Shown here piece after piece: positions 50,701 to 58,516 of a stretch of DNA of 64,000 nucleotides. Position 1 is the stretch's first letter. Each line of letters opens with the position of its first letter. The DNA comes from JABAYQ01 sp042091225 (GTDB lineage Bacteria > Bacteroidota > Bacteroidia > Flavobacteriales > UBA7312). Under the pieces are notes generated by a model, which saw only the letters and a program-made list of their open reading frames with translations, did no database searches and was not told where the DNA came from. The DNA lies in NCBI GenBank assembly GCA_042091225.1, contig JBELHW010000004.1:1-64000 (forward strand), read 5' to 3'. The position numbers and the translations under genes are program-made.

Positions 50701-51449
50701 AAACCAAAATTACTTGCAGTAGAACCTGAAAATGTAGAAAAAATCATTAAAGGGTCTATTATTAAATCGTATGATTTGTCGTAACCATTTGGAAACTGAA
50801 AAGAGAGTCGATTTTTTTTAAACTTAAATCGACAAGCTACTTCTACCATTTCTTTATTAATAATTTGATAAGCATATGGTGCTTGCTCTATTACATGGTT
50901 AACAGTCGATTTTATAACTAACCTTCCCTGCTCGTCTAATCGTGCGTTATCAATTCCGTCTAATTGTAGTTTTATATCAGACGGATCAGCTCCTTTACCG
51001 ACAATCCAATCGTACTTTAAAGCAGAGCCATAGCCATAAATTTTATAATCTATACCATCGTAAACATTGGAATAGGTTAGTTCTTCATAGCGTGATACAT
51101 TTGATGTTTTTGAAGCTTTTAAAAAATAATTGTGGCTACCTTCAAGTTGTTTAGAAAAACTATAATCGGAAATATTTGCGTCTAAAAAACGCCATTGGTA
51201 AGAATGTGCTTTTATTGTATTTATAGGAATGTGTTTATCGTGAGCATCTTTTATTTTTTGGTGATCAACAAAATGGAAGGTTAATTTATTGTTTTCTAAA
51301 AATAATGCTCCTGCTGGCAAATCTACTTTTGCTAAAATATTTTTTTGCCATTGTCCTTTATTTTCTACAAAAAAACTAGATTTAGACTGAGCGAAACTAA
51401 CAGTAATTGCCAAAAAAAACACACATAAAAGAAGGAATAAAAAACGCAT
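47760..51449 (-). CDS. Giant T9SS-exported protein with SBBP repeats, PKD domains and type B sorting domain
   Basis: A 1229-residue surface protein. A signal peptide (1-20, SFAQS) precedes a block typical of the DUF7948 family (FFVENKGQWQKNILAKVDLP) to about residue 235. SBBP beta-propeller repeats follow to about 700 (IVLTKYSQDGSSLIYSTYLGG and VSKFSEDGSQLLSSTFLGG). PKD domains follow (YFWDFGDGETSEEFNPTHEF and SFWNFGDQQTSQEQQPIHNY). The gliding-motility-type CTD closes it, with PNAFSPNGDLINDYFE, IYNRLGQKVFH and QKWDGFFKGK. It is the likely cargo of the adjacent PorP/SprF protein. Ligand unknown; adhesion or gliding is inferred from the family. Confidence 0.93.
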   Translation of the reverse strand: MRFLFLLLCVFFLAITVSFAQSKSSFFVENKGQWQKNILAKVDLPAGALFLENNKLTFHFVDHQKIKDAHDKHIPINTIKAHSYQWRFLDANISDYSFSKQLEGSHNYFLKASKTSNVSRYEELTYSNVYDGIDYKIYGYGSALKYDWIVGKGADPSDIKLQLDGIDNARLDEQGRLVIKSTVNHVIEQAPYAYQIINKEMVEVACRFKFKKNRLSFQFPNGYDKSYDLIIDPLMIFSTFSGSTASNFGFTATNDDQGFLYAGGVTFGIGYPTTEGAYQTNYNGGVIGTDIVLTKYSQDGSSLIYSTYLGGSSDEVPHSLIVFEGQLYMMGTSGSVDFPTTANSYDNTFNSGPPLAGNGIGINYNNGCDIVVSKFSEDGSQLLSSTFLGGSDNDGFNNSAVLRYNYADQIRGEIDIDQEGNCYIASSTYSNDFPIVGGAIQANNNGAQEGVIVKLDNDLTSIEWSSYWGGSSDDAIYSLSFNENEIYVSGGTTSTDFQTFNNSYAQNFIGGPSDAFISRFAKDGSSIISSTYYGSDQYDQAYFIELDNEDDVYIFGQSLAPNLTLVSNANFSEPNSGQFISKLTPNLDFLIFSTVFGSGSGQIDISPTAFLVDACNRVYCSGWGGNTNSVINGGPGGNTTNLSTTFDAIQPTTDGSDFYLIILEDNGNTMSYGTFFGGNVSNEHVDGGTSRFDKQGIVYQSVCAGCGGNSDFPTTANAYSSQNNSTNCNNAVFKFDPEFPLTTANFEVIPFTCDPNVTFENLSLGNNNTYFWDFGDGETSEEFNPTHEFQSEGVFNVTLYSSDPISCNLIDSITKPVEVRFNLYQQSDDIFLCDQDNILISGVPIPGFEYQWYPNQNLLDPNSASTTFFPDGSGEITYYLVGTFESCSDTLVQNIIVEGDISAAFNAPAVSCSNQITFINQSESENIFSSFWNFGDQQTSQEQQPIHNYSDLGAYIVSLIVTDSLSCNISDTATIEISLREDIFLLLDTQNICVGDSISLNAPSLDEFNYSWIPSTYIQDPNLANAIAFPLDTITYIRLGTAYNCNDTVIQTVNVSDVDLSYSPLVEYCSNETFLIASSLDNTDLVWSSNPSFVTSEITDSFLINAPGDYYVQATANGCTRIGEVTAKIEDDCCSSDKIEIPNAFSPNGDLINDYFEINDPQLLIAEIDIMIYNRLGQKVFHITQIDQKWDGFFKGKKQASAVFDYYLEAQCTFGNQKFDSKGNITLIR

Positions 51450-51477
51450 AAATTACTTTTAGAGCTAATCTCTTAGA

Positions 51478-52695
51478 TTATTTCTCTAAAGATATAGAAT
51501 TTAAAACAGTCATCAAACTGTCTTTTAGTTGAGTAAATTCTTGTTTATTTTTATCTTTAACAGGCTTTCCTGGAGGAAGATCTTGTTTGTATGGATCAAC
51601 TTGAACACCGTTTTTCCAAAAACGATAACAAACGTGAGGACCGGTAGCTAAGCCTGTAGAGCCAACAAAGCCAATTACGTCTCCCTGTTTCACTTTTACT
51701 CCAGGACGAATACCAGACTTTATTTTACTCATGTGTAAATATTGTGTTGTATAAGTGTTGTTGTGTCTAATCTTTACGTAATTCCCATTATTTCGCTTGA
51801 ACCTAGCTTCAGTGACAACACCGTTTGCAGTAGACAATATTTTAGTTCCTTTTGGAGCAGCATAATCCGTTCCTAAATGTGGTTTTATTCTTCCTGTAAC
51901 AGGATGTCTTCTTCTTTTGCTGTAGCTAGAGCTTATTCTTGAGAAATTTAAAGGTGCTCTTAAAAATGCTTTTCTTAGAGTACCTCCTTTTTCATCAAAG
52001 TAATCGCCAAAATTTTCATCTTCTTCAAAATAAAATGCAAAATGATCTTCCTTACTGTGATTAAAATTAGCCGCTATAACTTTACCAATTCCTATTAATT
52101 CGTTATCGACATACTTTTCTTCAAATACTAAATGAAAATAATCTCCTTTTTGTATTCTGAAAAAGTCAATTGTCCAAGCATAAATATTAGATGATAACTC
52201 GTGTACCAAATTATAATTCATGTTTTTTTCGGTTAAAGCGTCAGACAAAGAAGTTTTAATTACACCACTAGCTTTTCTGATTTTTATTTCAACTTCTTTT
52301 TTCCCTCGATAAACATTTATTGAATCGCCAATATCAAAAACAACATATTCTACAGCCGAGATATCGTAAATAAAATATCTTGCCTTCGCCACAGAATCTT
52401 GATTACACAAAACAGTATAATTCTTGTTTACTCTTGCTGACCTTAAATTAAAAACATCTTTTGATGCTTGTACAATTTTATTTATCTCAGGATGATCCAC
52501 ATGATGGAAATATAAAATCTCTCCTAGAGTTTGATTTTTCTTTATTTTTCCTTTGACAACGTTAAGAGAGTCCACACAAATTTCGTATTCAAACTTACTT
52601 TCATTAATTGTTTCCGACTGTTGGCTGATAGGCTGACAAGCAATTAAGGTTAAAATTAGAAATACATAAATACTATTCTCTCTCAGTAGAGCCAT
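51478..52695 (-). CDS. M23 family metallopeptidase (LytM-type), lipoprotein
   Basis: A 405-residue envelope peptidase expected to cut peptidoglycan cross-links. The start MALLRENSIYVFLILTLIAC has a lipobox-like LIAC, so it is probably a lipoprotein. A stalk region (about residues 25-260) precedes the M23 domain. The zinc motif HxxxD is HLGTD in RIKPHLGTDYAAPKGT, followed by YLHMSKIKSG. The usual HxH is HVC (TGPHVCYRFW), so Cys replaces the second histidine. The ATG at 52695 is chosen; a longer frame to 52749 overlaps the upstream gene and delays the lipobox. It follows a tryptophan-dioxygenase-like gene by 23 bases. Confidence 0.88.
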   Translation of the reverse strand: MALLRENSIYVFLILTLIACQPISQQSETINESKFEYEICVDSLNVVKGKIKKNQTLGEILYFHHVDHPEINKIVQASKDVFNLRSARVNKNYTVLCNQDSVAKARYFIYDISAVEYVVFDIGDSINVYRGKKEVEIKIRKASGVIKTSLSDALTEKNMNYNLVHELSSNIYAWTIDFFRIQKGDYFHLVFEEKYVDNELIGIGKVIAANFNHSKEDHFAFYFEEDENFGDYFDEKGGTLRKAFLRAPLNFSRISSSYSKRRRHPVTGRIKPHLGTDYAAPKGTKILSTANGVVTEARFKRNNGNYVKIRHNNTYTTQYLHMSKIKSGIRPGVKVKQGDVIGFVGSTGLATGPHVCYRFWKNGVQVDPYKQDLPPGKPVKDKNKQEFTQLKDSLMTVLNSISLEK

Positions 52696-52718
52696 CTTAA
52701 TACAAAAATTTTGTGTTT

Positions 52719-53714
52719 TTAATCTTCTTTTAATGCTTTTAAAACCCATTGTCTGCCCCAGTTTTCTTTTTCTTCAGAGCTCCATAGGTTTGGAAAAAAT
52801 ATTCTTTTTTGAAAACGTGGCGGTAAATATTTCTGCCAATTCGTTCCTCCAGTCGCTTCTATATCTTGTTCTTTTGAGGACAAATATCTTACTGCCGATT
52901 TATAATGTACAAGAGGCCAATTAACATTTACATTTAAATCTAGCAACCTTAGCTGCTCAATGAGTTGTGGATTTTTCTGATCTATTGATTTTAAGCTAAG
53001 GAATTTAGATAAAATGTTTTTTTCTTTAAACTCTGTTGCCTTTTCAATAAAAAATGAAAAATATTTTTTCTCAAAGTTCTGAAGCATTAAAGTTTTACTT
53101 TTTGTTTTTAAATCAATCGCTCCTTCCTTCCAATAAACATGCTCAATCTGTTCTTCAATGGTAGAATTAATTAAAGAATCTCTAAAATTTTTATTGGTTA
53201 AGTTTATTAACTGAGTACAAGCTAACTCTATTTCTCGATATTGGGCAGATTGAAAACCACTAGCCGGAAGTAGTGACATTCTAAACTTTAGAAACTGATC
53301 TTTTTCCATTCCATTAACCATAATAGAAAAAGATTTAGTTAGGGCTTCAAAATAATTATTTATCCGTTTTAACCTTTCTGTAAAAAATTCAACATTTAAA
53401 GATTTATTCCATCCAGCGTCTTGGCCAGAAGGACTTATTTTTTTCCCATTATTAGCTATCTGTTTTAATTCATTTAAGCTAAGCTTAAAATATAGCTCGG
53501 TAATTTGATGGTATATGATAAAAATTTCTTCGTCAGGAAAGTCAGTTTTAGGCTGTTGGATATTCAACAAAACATCCAAATTAATATAATCCCAATAGTT
53601 TAAGGGATTGGCGTATAACAATCCGTCTAAATAAGATGGTAAGTCTTGGCCAATAGAAGCATATTTTTTTTCAAGTTCTTTAATCTTGTTTGTAAAATTA
53701 TTAGTTTGGCTCAT
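52719..53714 (-). CDS. Tryptophan 2,3-dioxygenase family protein
   Basis: A 331-residue heme dioxygenase homologue. The N-terminal helix YWDYINLDVLLNIQQPKT, the region EIFIIYHQITELYFKLSLNEL and the motif PASGFQSAQYREIEL correspond to the substrate-binding parts of tryptophan dioxygenase. The C-terminal LVHYKSAVRYL contains the expected axial-heme histidine, and ATGGTNWQKYLPP the active-site loop. It is longer and more diverged than the usual 280-residue enzyme, so activity on tryptophan is likely but not sure. No other kynurenine-pathway gene is in the window. Confidence 0.85.
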   Translation of the reverse strand: MSQTNNFTNKIKELEKKYASIGQDLPSYLDGLLYANPLNYWDYINLDVLLNIQQPKTDFPDEEIFIIYHQITELYFKLSLNELKQIANNGKKISPSGQDAGWNKSLNVEFFTERLKRINNYFEALTKSFSIMVNGMEKDQFLKFRMSLLPASGFQSAQYREIELACTQLINLTNKNFRDSLINSTIEEQIEHVYWKEGAIDLKTKSKTLMLQNFEKKYFSFFIEKATEFKEKNILSKFLSLKSIDQKNPQLIEQLRLLDLNVNVNWPLVHYKSAVRYLSSKEQDIEATGGTNWQKYLPPRFQKRIFFPNLWSSEEKENWGRQWVLKALKED

Positions 53715-53758
53715 ATTTCAAAAAAACTAGGGGCAAATTAAACAAATATTGCCAGTAT

Positions 53759-56530
53759 TCAGCATACAATATTTACAATTTTTTTAGGAACAACAATTAT
53801 TCTTTTAGGTTCTTTTCCTTGCAAATACTGGATTGTTTGTTTTTGTTCTAAAACTATTTTCTCAATTTGATTTTTATCTAAATTAGCTGGTAATTCTAAA
53901 GTAAATCTCATTTTACCGTTAAACGAAACAGGATAGGTAAAATTATCCTCAACTAAATACTCTTGCTTAAATATTGGCCATTTTGCTTTTGTTACAGACT
54001 CATTATTGCCTAACAATTGCCATATTTCTTCAGAAATGTGAGGGGCGTATGGAGAAAGTAAAACAACAAATTGGGAAATAATTTCAGATTTATTACACTT
54101 CAAATCGGTTAAATCGTTTATGCATATCATTAAAGAACTAACAACAGTATTAAACGAATACCTTTCGATATCATCTGTTATTTTTTTAATTGTTTGATGT
54201 ATAACTTTCCATTCTTTCTTTGAGGGTTGCTCATCAGAAACACAGAAGTTATTTTGCTTATCGTGAACTAATCTCCAAAATTTTCTTAAAAAATTATGTA
54301 CTCCATTTATTCCTTTAGTATCCCATGGTTTAAATTGCTCTAAAGGGCCTAAAAACATTTCGTACATCCTAAGTGTATCTGCACCAAAATTTTCTACCAA
54401 ATCATCTGGAGTCTGAACATTAAACTTAGATTTAGACATCTTTTCTACTTCAAAACCACAACGGTATTTATTATCCTCATTTAATAAAAACTCTGCATTA
54501 TTAAACTCTGATCTCCATTTTTTAAAGCCTTCAACATCTAAAATATCGTTGTCTACTAAACTAATATCAACATGTATTCGGCTAGTTTTGTATTCTTTTC
54601 TTTTCTCAAAAGTTACAAATTTATTAGTGTCATTTATTCTATAAACAAAGCTAGAACGACCTAAAATCATCCCTTGATTTATCATTTTTTTAAATGGCTC
54701 CTGAAAAGAGATGCAGTCAATATCATACAAAAACTTAGTCCAAAATCTGGAGTACAACAAGTGGCCTACTGCATGTTCAGCTCCTCCAATATATAAATCT
54801 ACTTGACCCCAATAATCTGACCGTTCTTTACTCACCAATTCTTGCGTATTTTCGGGATCCATATACCTTAAAAAATACCATGATGAACCTGCCCATCCTG
54901 GCATAGTATTAAATTCCATTCTGTCGCCTTCAAAAATATTCCAATCTTGTTTTTTTGCTCTTGCTAGAGGTGGTTCTCCTTTTTCTGTTGGCAAATAAGC
55001 ATCAACAGGTGGTAGTTTAACAAACTTGTCTTGGTCCAATAAATATGGCAGTTCATCTTTATAATAAACAGGAAAGGGTTCTCCCCAATACCTTTGTCTA
55101 CTAAAAATAGCATCTCTTAAACGATAATTTATTTTCTTTTTACCAACTCCTTTATCTTCAATTTCTTTTGTGGCTCTTTTTAAAGCATCATTTACTGATA
55201 AACCACTCAAAAAATCAGAATTGTCTATAGTTGATTCTTTATTGTCATTGGCACTTTGACTAACATCTGTATTCTTAAAAATATTTACAATTTCTAAATC
55301 AAATTTATTTGCAAAATCCCAATCTCTTTGATCGCCACAAGGGACAGCCATAACGGCACCCGTTCCGTAGGAAGCTAAAACATAATCGGCTATCCATATC
55401 GGAATTTTTTTATTTGAAAAAGGATGTATAGCATATGATCCTGTAAAAACTCCTGTAATATTTTTAACATCAGACTGTCTGTCTCTTTCTGTTTTTAAAG
55501 AGGTCTCTTTACAGTAATTTTCAACTTTTTGTTGGTTAGCTTTAGTCGTTAACTTGCTGACTAATGGATGTTCCGGGGCTATTACCATAAAACTAACTCC
55601 AAAAATAGTATCGGGTCTGGTTGTAAAAACTTCAATAGAATCTGAACTATTTTCTAAAGAAAAATAAAGCGACGCTCCTACAGATTTACCTATCCAGTTT
55701 TTTTGTATTTCCTTAATAGAATCTGTCCATTCTAAGCTTTCTAAATCTTTTAATAACCTGTCGGCATAAGCAGTGATTCTTAATGACCATTGGCGCATTT
55801 TTTTCTGTTCAACAGGAAAATTTCCTCTTTCTGATCTGCCATCTTTAACCTCATCATTAGCTAAAACTGTTCCTAGTTCAGCACACCAATTAACCCAGGT
55901 GTCAGACAGAAAAGCTAATCGATATTTTAAAAGTATGTTTTGTTTTTCTTTCTCGGAGTAAAGGGACCATTGTTTAGCATCGAAAACAGGAGTTCCTTCA
56001 TCACAACAAGCATTTAAATTTTCATTTCCTTTAGTTTCAAAAATGGAAATTAATACATCAATAGATCTGGCCTTATCATTTTCTAAGCAATAGAAAGATT
56101 GATATAACTTCTTGAAAATCCACTGAGTCCATTTGTAATAATTAGGCTCTGATGTCCTTACTTCTCTATCCCAATCAAAGGAAAAGCCGAGCTTATCTAA
56201 TTGATTTCTATATCTTTCTATGTTTATTTTTGTAGTTATATCAGGATGTTGACCTGTTTGAATAGCGTATTGCTCTGCAGGAAGTCCAAAAGAATCGTAG
56301 CCCATAGGATGTAAGACATTAAATCCTTTTAATCTTTTAAATCTTGCATAAATATCAGAAGCAATATACCCTAATGGATGACCGACATGCAAGCCTGCTC
56401 CCGAAGGATATGGAAACATATCTAAAACATAAAACTTTTCTTTAGTGTTATCCTCACTAACTTTATACGAAGAGTTAGATTTCCAATAAGCTCTCCATTT
56501 ACTCTCAATATTTTTAAATTGATAATCCAT
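53759..56530 (-). CDS. leuS: Leucine--tRNA ligase
   Basis: A 923-residue class I synthetase that charges tRNA-Leu and edits mischarged products. The HIGH-type motif is HVGHP in FPYPSGAGLHVGHPLGYIA. The editing (CP1) domain carries TTRPDTIFGVSFMVIAPEHPL and YGTGAVMAVPCGDQRDWDFA. The KMSKS loop is EKMSKSKFN near residue 695. Between MINQGMILGRSSFVYRI and the KMSKS loop an insert of about 70 residues is present, a feature of Bacteroidota LeuS. The ATG at 56530 is 20 bases from its -7 element. Confidence 0.97.
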   Translation of the reverse strand: MDYQFKNIESKWRAYWKSNSSYKVSEDNTKEKFYVLDMFPYPSGAGLHVGHPLGYIASDIYARFKRLKGFNVLHPMGYDSFGLPAEQYAIQTGQHPDITTKINIERYRNQLDKLGFSFDWDREVRTSEPNYYKWTQWIFKKLYQSFYCLENDKARSIDVLISIFETKGNENLNACCDEGTPVFDAKQWSLYSEKEKQNILLKYRLAFLSDTWVNWCAELGTVLANDEVKDGRSERGNFPVEQKKMRQWSLRITAYADRLLKDLESLEWTDSIKEIQKNWIGKSVGASLYFSLENSSDSIEVFTTRPDTIFGVSFMVIAPEHPLVSKLTTKANQQKVENYCKETSLKTERDRQSDVKNITGVFTGSYAIHPFSNKKIPIWIADYVLASYGTGAVMAVPCGDQRDWDFANKFDLEIVNIFKNTDVSQSANDNKESTIDNSDFLSGLSVNDALKRATKEIEDKGVGKKKINYRLRDAIFSRQRYWGEPFPVYYKDELPYLLDQDKFVKLPPVDAYLPTEKGEPPLARAKKQDWNIFEGDRMEFNTMPGWAGSSWYFLRYMDPENTQELVSKERSDYWGQVDLYIGGAEHAVGHLLYSRFWTKFLYDIDCISFQEPFKKMINQGMILGRSSFVYRINDTNKFVTFEKRKEYKTSRIHVDISLVDNDILDVEGFKKWRSEFNNAEFLLNEDNKYRCGFEVEKMSKSKFNVQTPDDLVENFGADTLRMYEMFLGPLEQFKPWDTKGINGVHNFLRKFWRLVHDKQNNFCVSDEQPSKKEWKVIHQTIKKITDDIERYSFNTVVSSLMICINDLTDLKCNKSEIISQFVVLLSPYAPHISEEIWQLLGNNESVTKAKWPIFKQEYLVEDNFTYPVSFNGKMRFTLELPANLDKNQIEKIVLEQKQTIQYLQGKEPKRIIVVPKKIVNIVC

Positions 56531-56539
56531 CTTTTAAAA

Positions 56540-56547
56540 TAAATTTG
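56540..56547 (+). promoter_or_regulatory. Possible -7 element (TAAATTTG) upstream of ftsX
   Basis: Exact TAnnTTTG match on the plus strand, 58 bases before the ftsX ATG. It abuts the minus-strand leuS element at 56551-56558; either this or the variant site at 56590 may drive ftsX. Confidence 0.4.
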
Positions 56548-56550
56548 CAG

Positions 56551-56558
56551 CAAAGTTA
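56551..56558 (-). promoter_or_regulatory. -7 promoter element (TAACTTTG) for leuS
   Basis: Minus-strand TAACTTTG, exact TAnnTTTG match, 20 bases before the leuS ATG. Confidence 0.6.
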
Positions 56559-56589
56559 ATTATTAAGCTATACTTACGCACAAAATTTT

Positions 56590-56597
56590 TACATTAG
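56590..56597 (+). promoter_or_regulatory. Possible -7 element (variant TACATTAG) for ftsX
   Basis: One mismatch from TAnnTTTG; ends 8 bases before the ftsX ATG at 56606, matching the short spacing seen elsewhere. Confidence 0.4.
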
Positions 56598-56605
56598 CAT
56601 CTGCA

Positions 56606-57484
56606 ATGAAACAAGCTCAAGAAAAACATATAAAACGTCGTTTACGTACATCTAGTTTATCAACTGTTCTTAGTATTTCAATGGTTCTATTGATGCTTGG
56701 AAGTATGTCTTTTATTTATGTAAATTCTCAGAAGTTAACTAACTATATTAAAGAAAATATTGGAATTACTGTTGTTTTAGATGATAATGCAAAAGCTGTT
56801 GAAATTCTACAATTTCAAAAAAACTTAGATGCAAATCCTATCACTAAAATGACAACCTATGTAAGCAAAGAAGAAGCCGCATTATCTTTAACAAAAGAAT
56901 TAGGAGAAGATTTTATGCAATTTTTAGGATATAATCCACTTTCTAATACTATAGATGTATTTATGAATTCAGATTATGCTGAAAGTGAAATTATTGAAAA
57001 ATTTGGCAATCAAGCCTTGAGCAATGACATTGTTAAAGAAGTAAAATACCAAAGAGATTTGATAAATGCTATCAATCAAAACATGAATAAACTCAATTTA
57101 ATATTAATTTGTTTTTGCTCTCTTTTATTAATTGTTTCGATTACACTAATCAACAACACAATAAGGCTTTCTGTTTACTCAAAAAGATTTATTATAAAAA
57201 CAATGAAGTTAGTTGGAGCAACAAATAGCTTTATAAGAAAACCATTTGTTTTAATTGGCTTAAGGCAAGGAATTATTGCTGGACTTATAGGAATATTGCT
57301 AATGATGCTTACTCTTTTTGCAGTTCAAAAAGAAATGCCAGAATTACTTCAGCTACAAGATATTAAAACAGTAATTATTATCTTTAGCTTACTTTTCGTT
57401 TTCGGTATTTTTATAAGTACATTTGTTACTCATCTTTCCGTAAACAAATATTTAAAAATCAAAGAAGAAAAACTTTATCACTAA
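56606..57484 (+). CDS. ftsX: Cell division protein FtsX (permease-like)
   Basis: A 292-residue FtsX with four membrane helices: one after the N-terminus (LSTVLSISMVLLMLGSMSFIY), a periplasmic domain of about 120 residues, then LILICFCSLLLIVSITLI and two further helices. The patch MKLVGATNSFIRKPFVLIGL is the hallmark of FtsX. With the ATPase FtsE (not in the window) it activates wall hydrolases at the division site. The gene heads an ftsX-DUF3098-uppP-truB group conserved in Bacteroidota. Confidence 0.93.
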   Translation: MKQAQEKHIKRRLRTSSLSTVLSISMVLLMLGSMSFIYVNSQKLTNYIKENIGITVVLDDNAKAVEILQFQKNLDANPITKMTTYVSKEEAALSLTKELGEDFMQFLGYNPLSNTIDVFMNSDYAESEIIEKFGNQALSNDIVKEVKYQRDLINAINQNMNKLNLILICFCSLLLIVSITLINNTIRLSVYSKRFIIKTMKLVGATNSFIRKPFVLIGLRQGIIAGLIGILLMMLTLFAVQKEMPELLQLQDIKTVIIIFSLLFVFGIFISTFVTHLSVNKYLKIKEEKLYH

Positions 57485-57489
57485 AAACT

Positions 57490-57711
57490 ATGGAATTTAA
57501 CTTCGGTAAAAGAAATTATCAACTAATGATTGTAGGGCTCTTACTAATTCTTTTGGGGTATTTTTTAATGAGCGGTGGAAAATCAGAAGACCCAAATATT
57601 TTTAATCCAGAAATTTTTAGCACAACCAGAATTACAACTTCTGTATTGTTAATTATCTTTGGCTTAGGAGTGGAAGTTGTCGCTATTTTGTATAAAGACA
57701 AAAATGCATAA
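57490..57711 (+). CDS. DUF3098 family small membrane protein
   Basis: A 73-residue membrane protein with two helices (LMIVGLLLILLGYFLMSGG and TSVLLIIFGLGVEVVAILY) joined by a polar loop containing DPNIFNPEIFSTTRIT. This pattern and its place between ftsX and uppP match the DUF3098 family. Its function is unknown; the neighbourhood points to cell-envelope or division work (inference). The stop overlaps the uppP start by 8 bases in ATGCATAA. Confidence 0.88.
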   Translation: MEFNFGKRNYQLMIVGLLLILLGYFLMSGGKSEDPNIFNPEIFSTTRITTSVLLIIFGLGVEVVAILYKDKNA

Positions 57712-58513
57712 TATCCTATATGCAATTTTACTTGGAATTATTCAAGGACTTACCGAGTTTTTACCTGTAAGCAGCTCGGGTCATCTAGAGTTAGCAAAAT
57801 ACCTATTTAACGATCAATCTTTGGCTAAAGAAAGCCTAATGATGACTGTTGTTTTACATGGAGCTACAGCATTAAGCACCTTGTATATATTAAAAAAAGA
57901 GGTCTTTCAGGTTTTTAATGGACTTGCAAATTTTTTTAAAACATTTAAAGCAAACGAGGAGTTTTATTTTTCTATAAAAATTATTATTTCCATGCTTCCT
58001 GCCGTATTTGTAGGGCTTATTTGGGAAGAGCAAATTGATGCCCTTTTTAGCGGAAATATTTTGTTAGTTGGTGCTATGCTTATAATAACAGGCTTACTTC
58101 TTTTTTTAGCTGATAGAGCAAAGACGACCAACAAAGAGGTAAGCTTCTTATCCTCCTTTATTATTGGTGTTTCTCAAGCTATTGCTATACTACCAGGAAT
58201 CTCAAGATCTGGAGCTACTATTTCCACCTCTGTATTGTTAGGTATTGATAGAGACAAAGCTGCTCGTTTTTCTTTTTTAATGGTAGTGCCCCTCATTTTT
58301 GGTAAAATGATTAAAGACATTACCTCTGGTAATCTAACTGCAAATAATGACCAAAACTTACTATTGGCCGTTGGTTTTATTTCTGCGTTTATTACTGGTT
58401 TAATTGCTTGTAAATGGATGATTAGTCTTGTAAAAAGAAGCCAGTTAGAATACTTTTCTATCTATTGTTTTCTAATAGGAAATTTAGTTTTACTAGCTGA
58501 ATTGATAGGATAA
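57704..58513 (+). CDS. uppP: Undecaprenyl-diphosphatase
   Basis: A 269-residue BacA-type membrane enzyme that recycles undecaprenyl diphosphate to the monophosphate. Motifs are GIIQGLTEFLPVSSSGHLELAKYL near the N-terminus (core LTEFLPVSSSGHL) and PGISRSGATISTSVLLGIDR with the catalytic Arg/Ser pair. About eight helices are seen. ATG 57704 is used; an upstream in-frame start would run back into DUF3098. Spacing to truB is 3 bases. Confidence 0.95.
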   Translation: MHNILYAILLGIIQGLTEFLPVSSSGHLELAKYLFNDQSLAKESLMMTVVLHGATALSTLYILKKEVFQVFNGLANFFKTFKANEEFYFSIKIIISMLPAVFVGLIWEEQIDALFSGNILLVGAMLIITGLLLFLADRAKTTNKEVSFLSSFIIGVSQAIAILPGISRSGATISTSVLLGIDRDKAARFSFLMVVPLIFGKMIKDITSGNLTANNDQNLLLAVGFISAFITGLIACKWMISLVKRSQLEYFSIYCFLIGNLVLLAELIG

Positions 58514-58516
58514 TAT

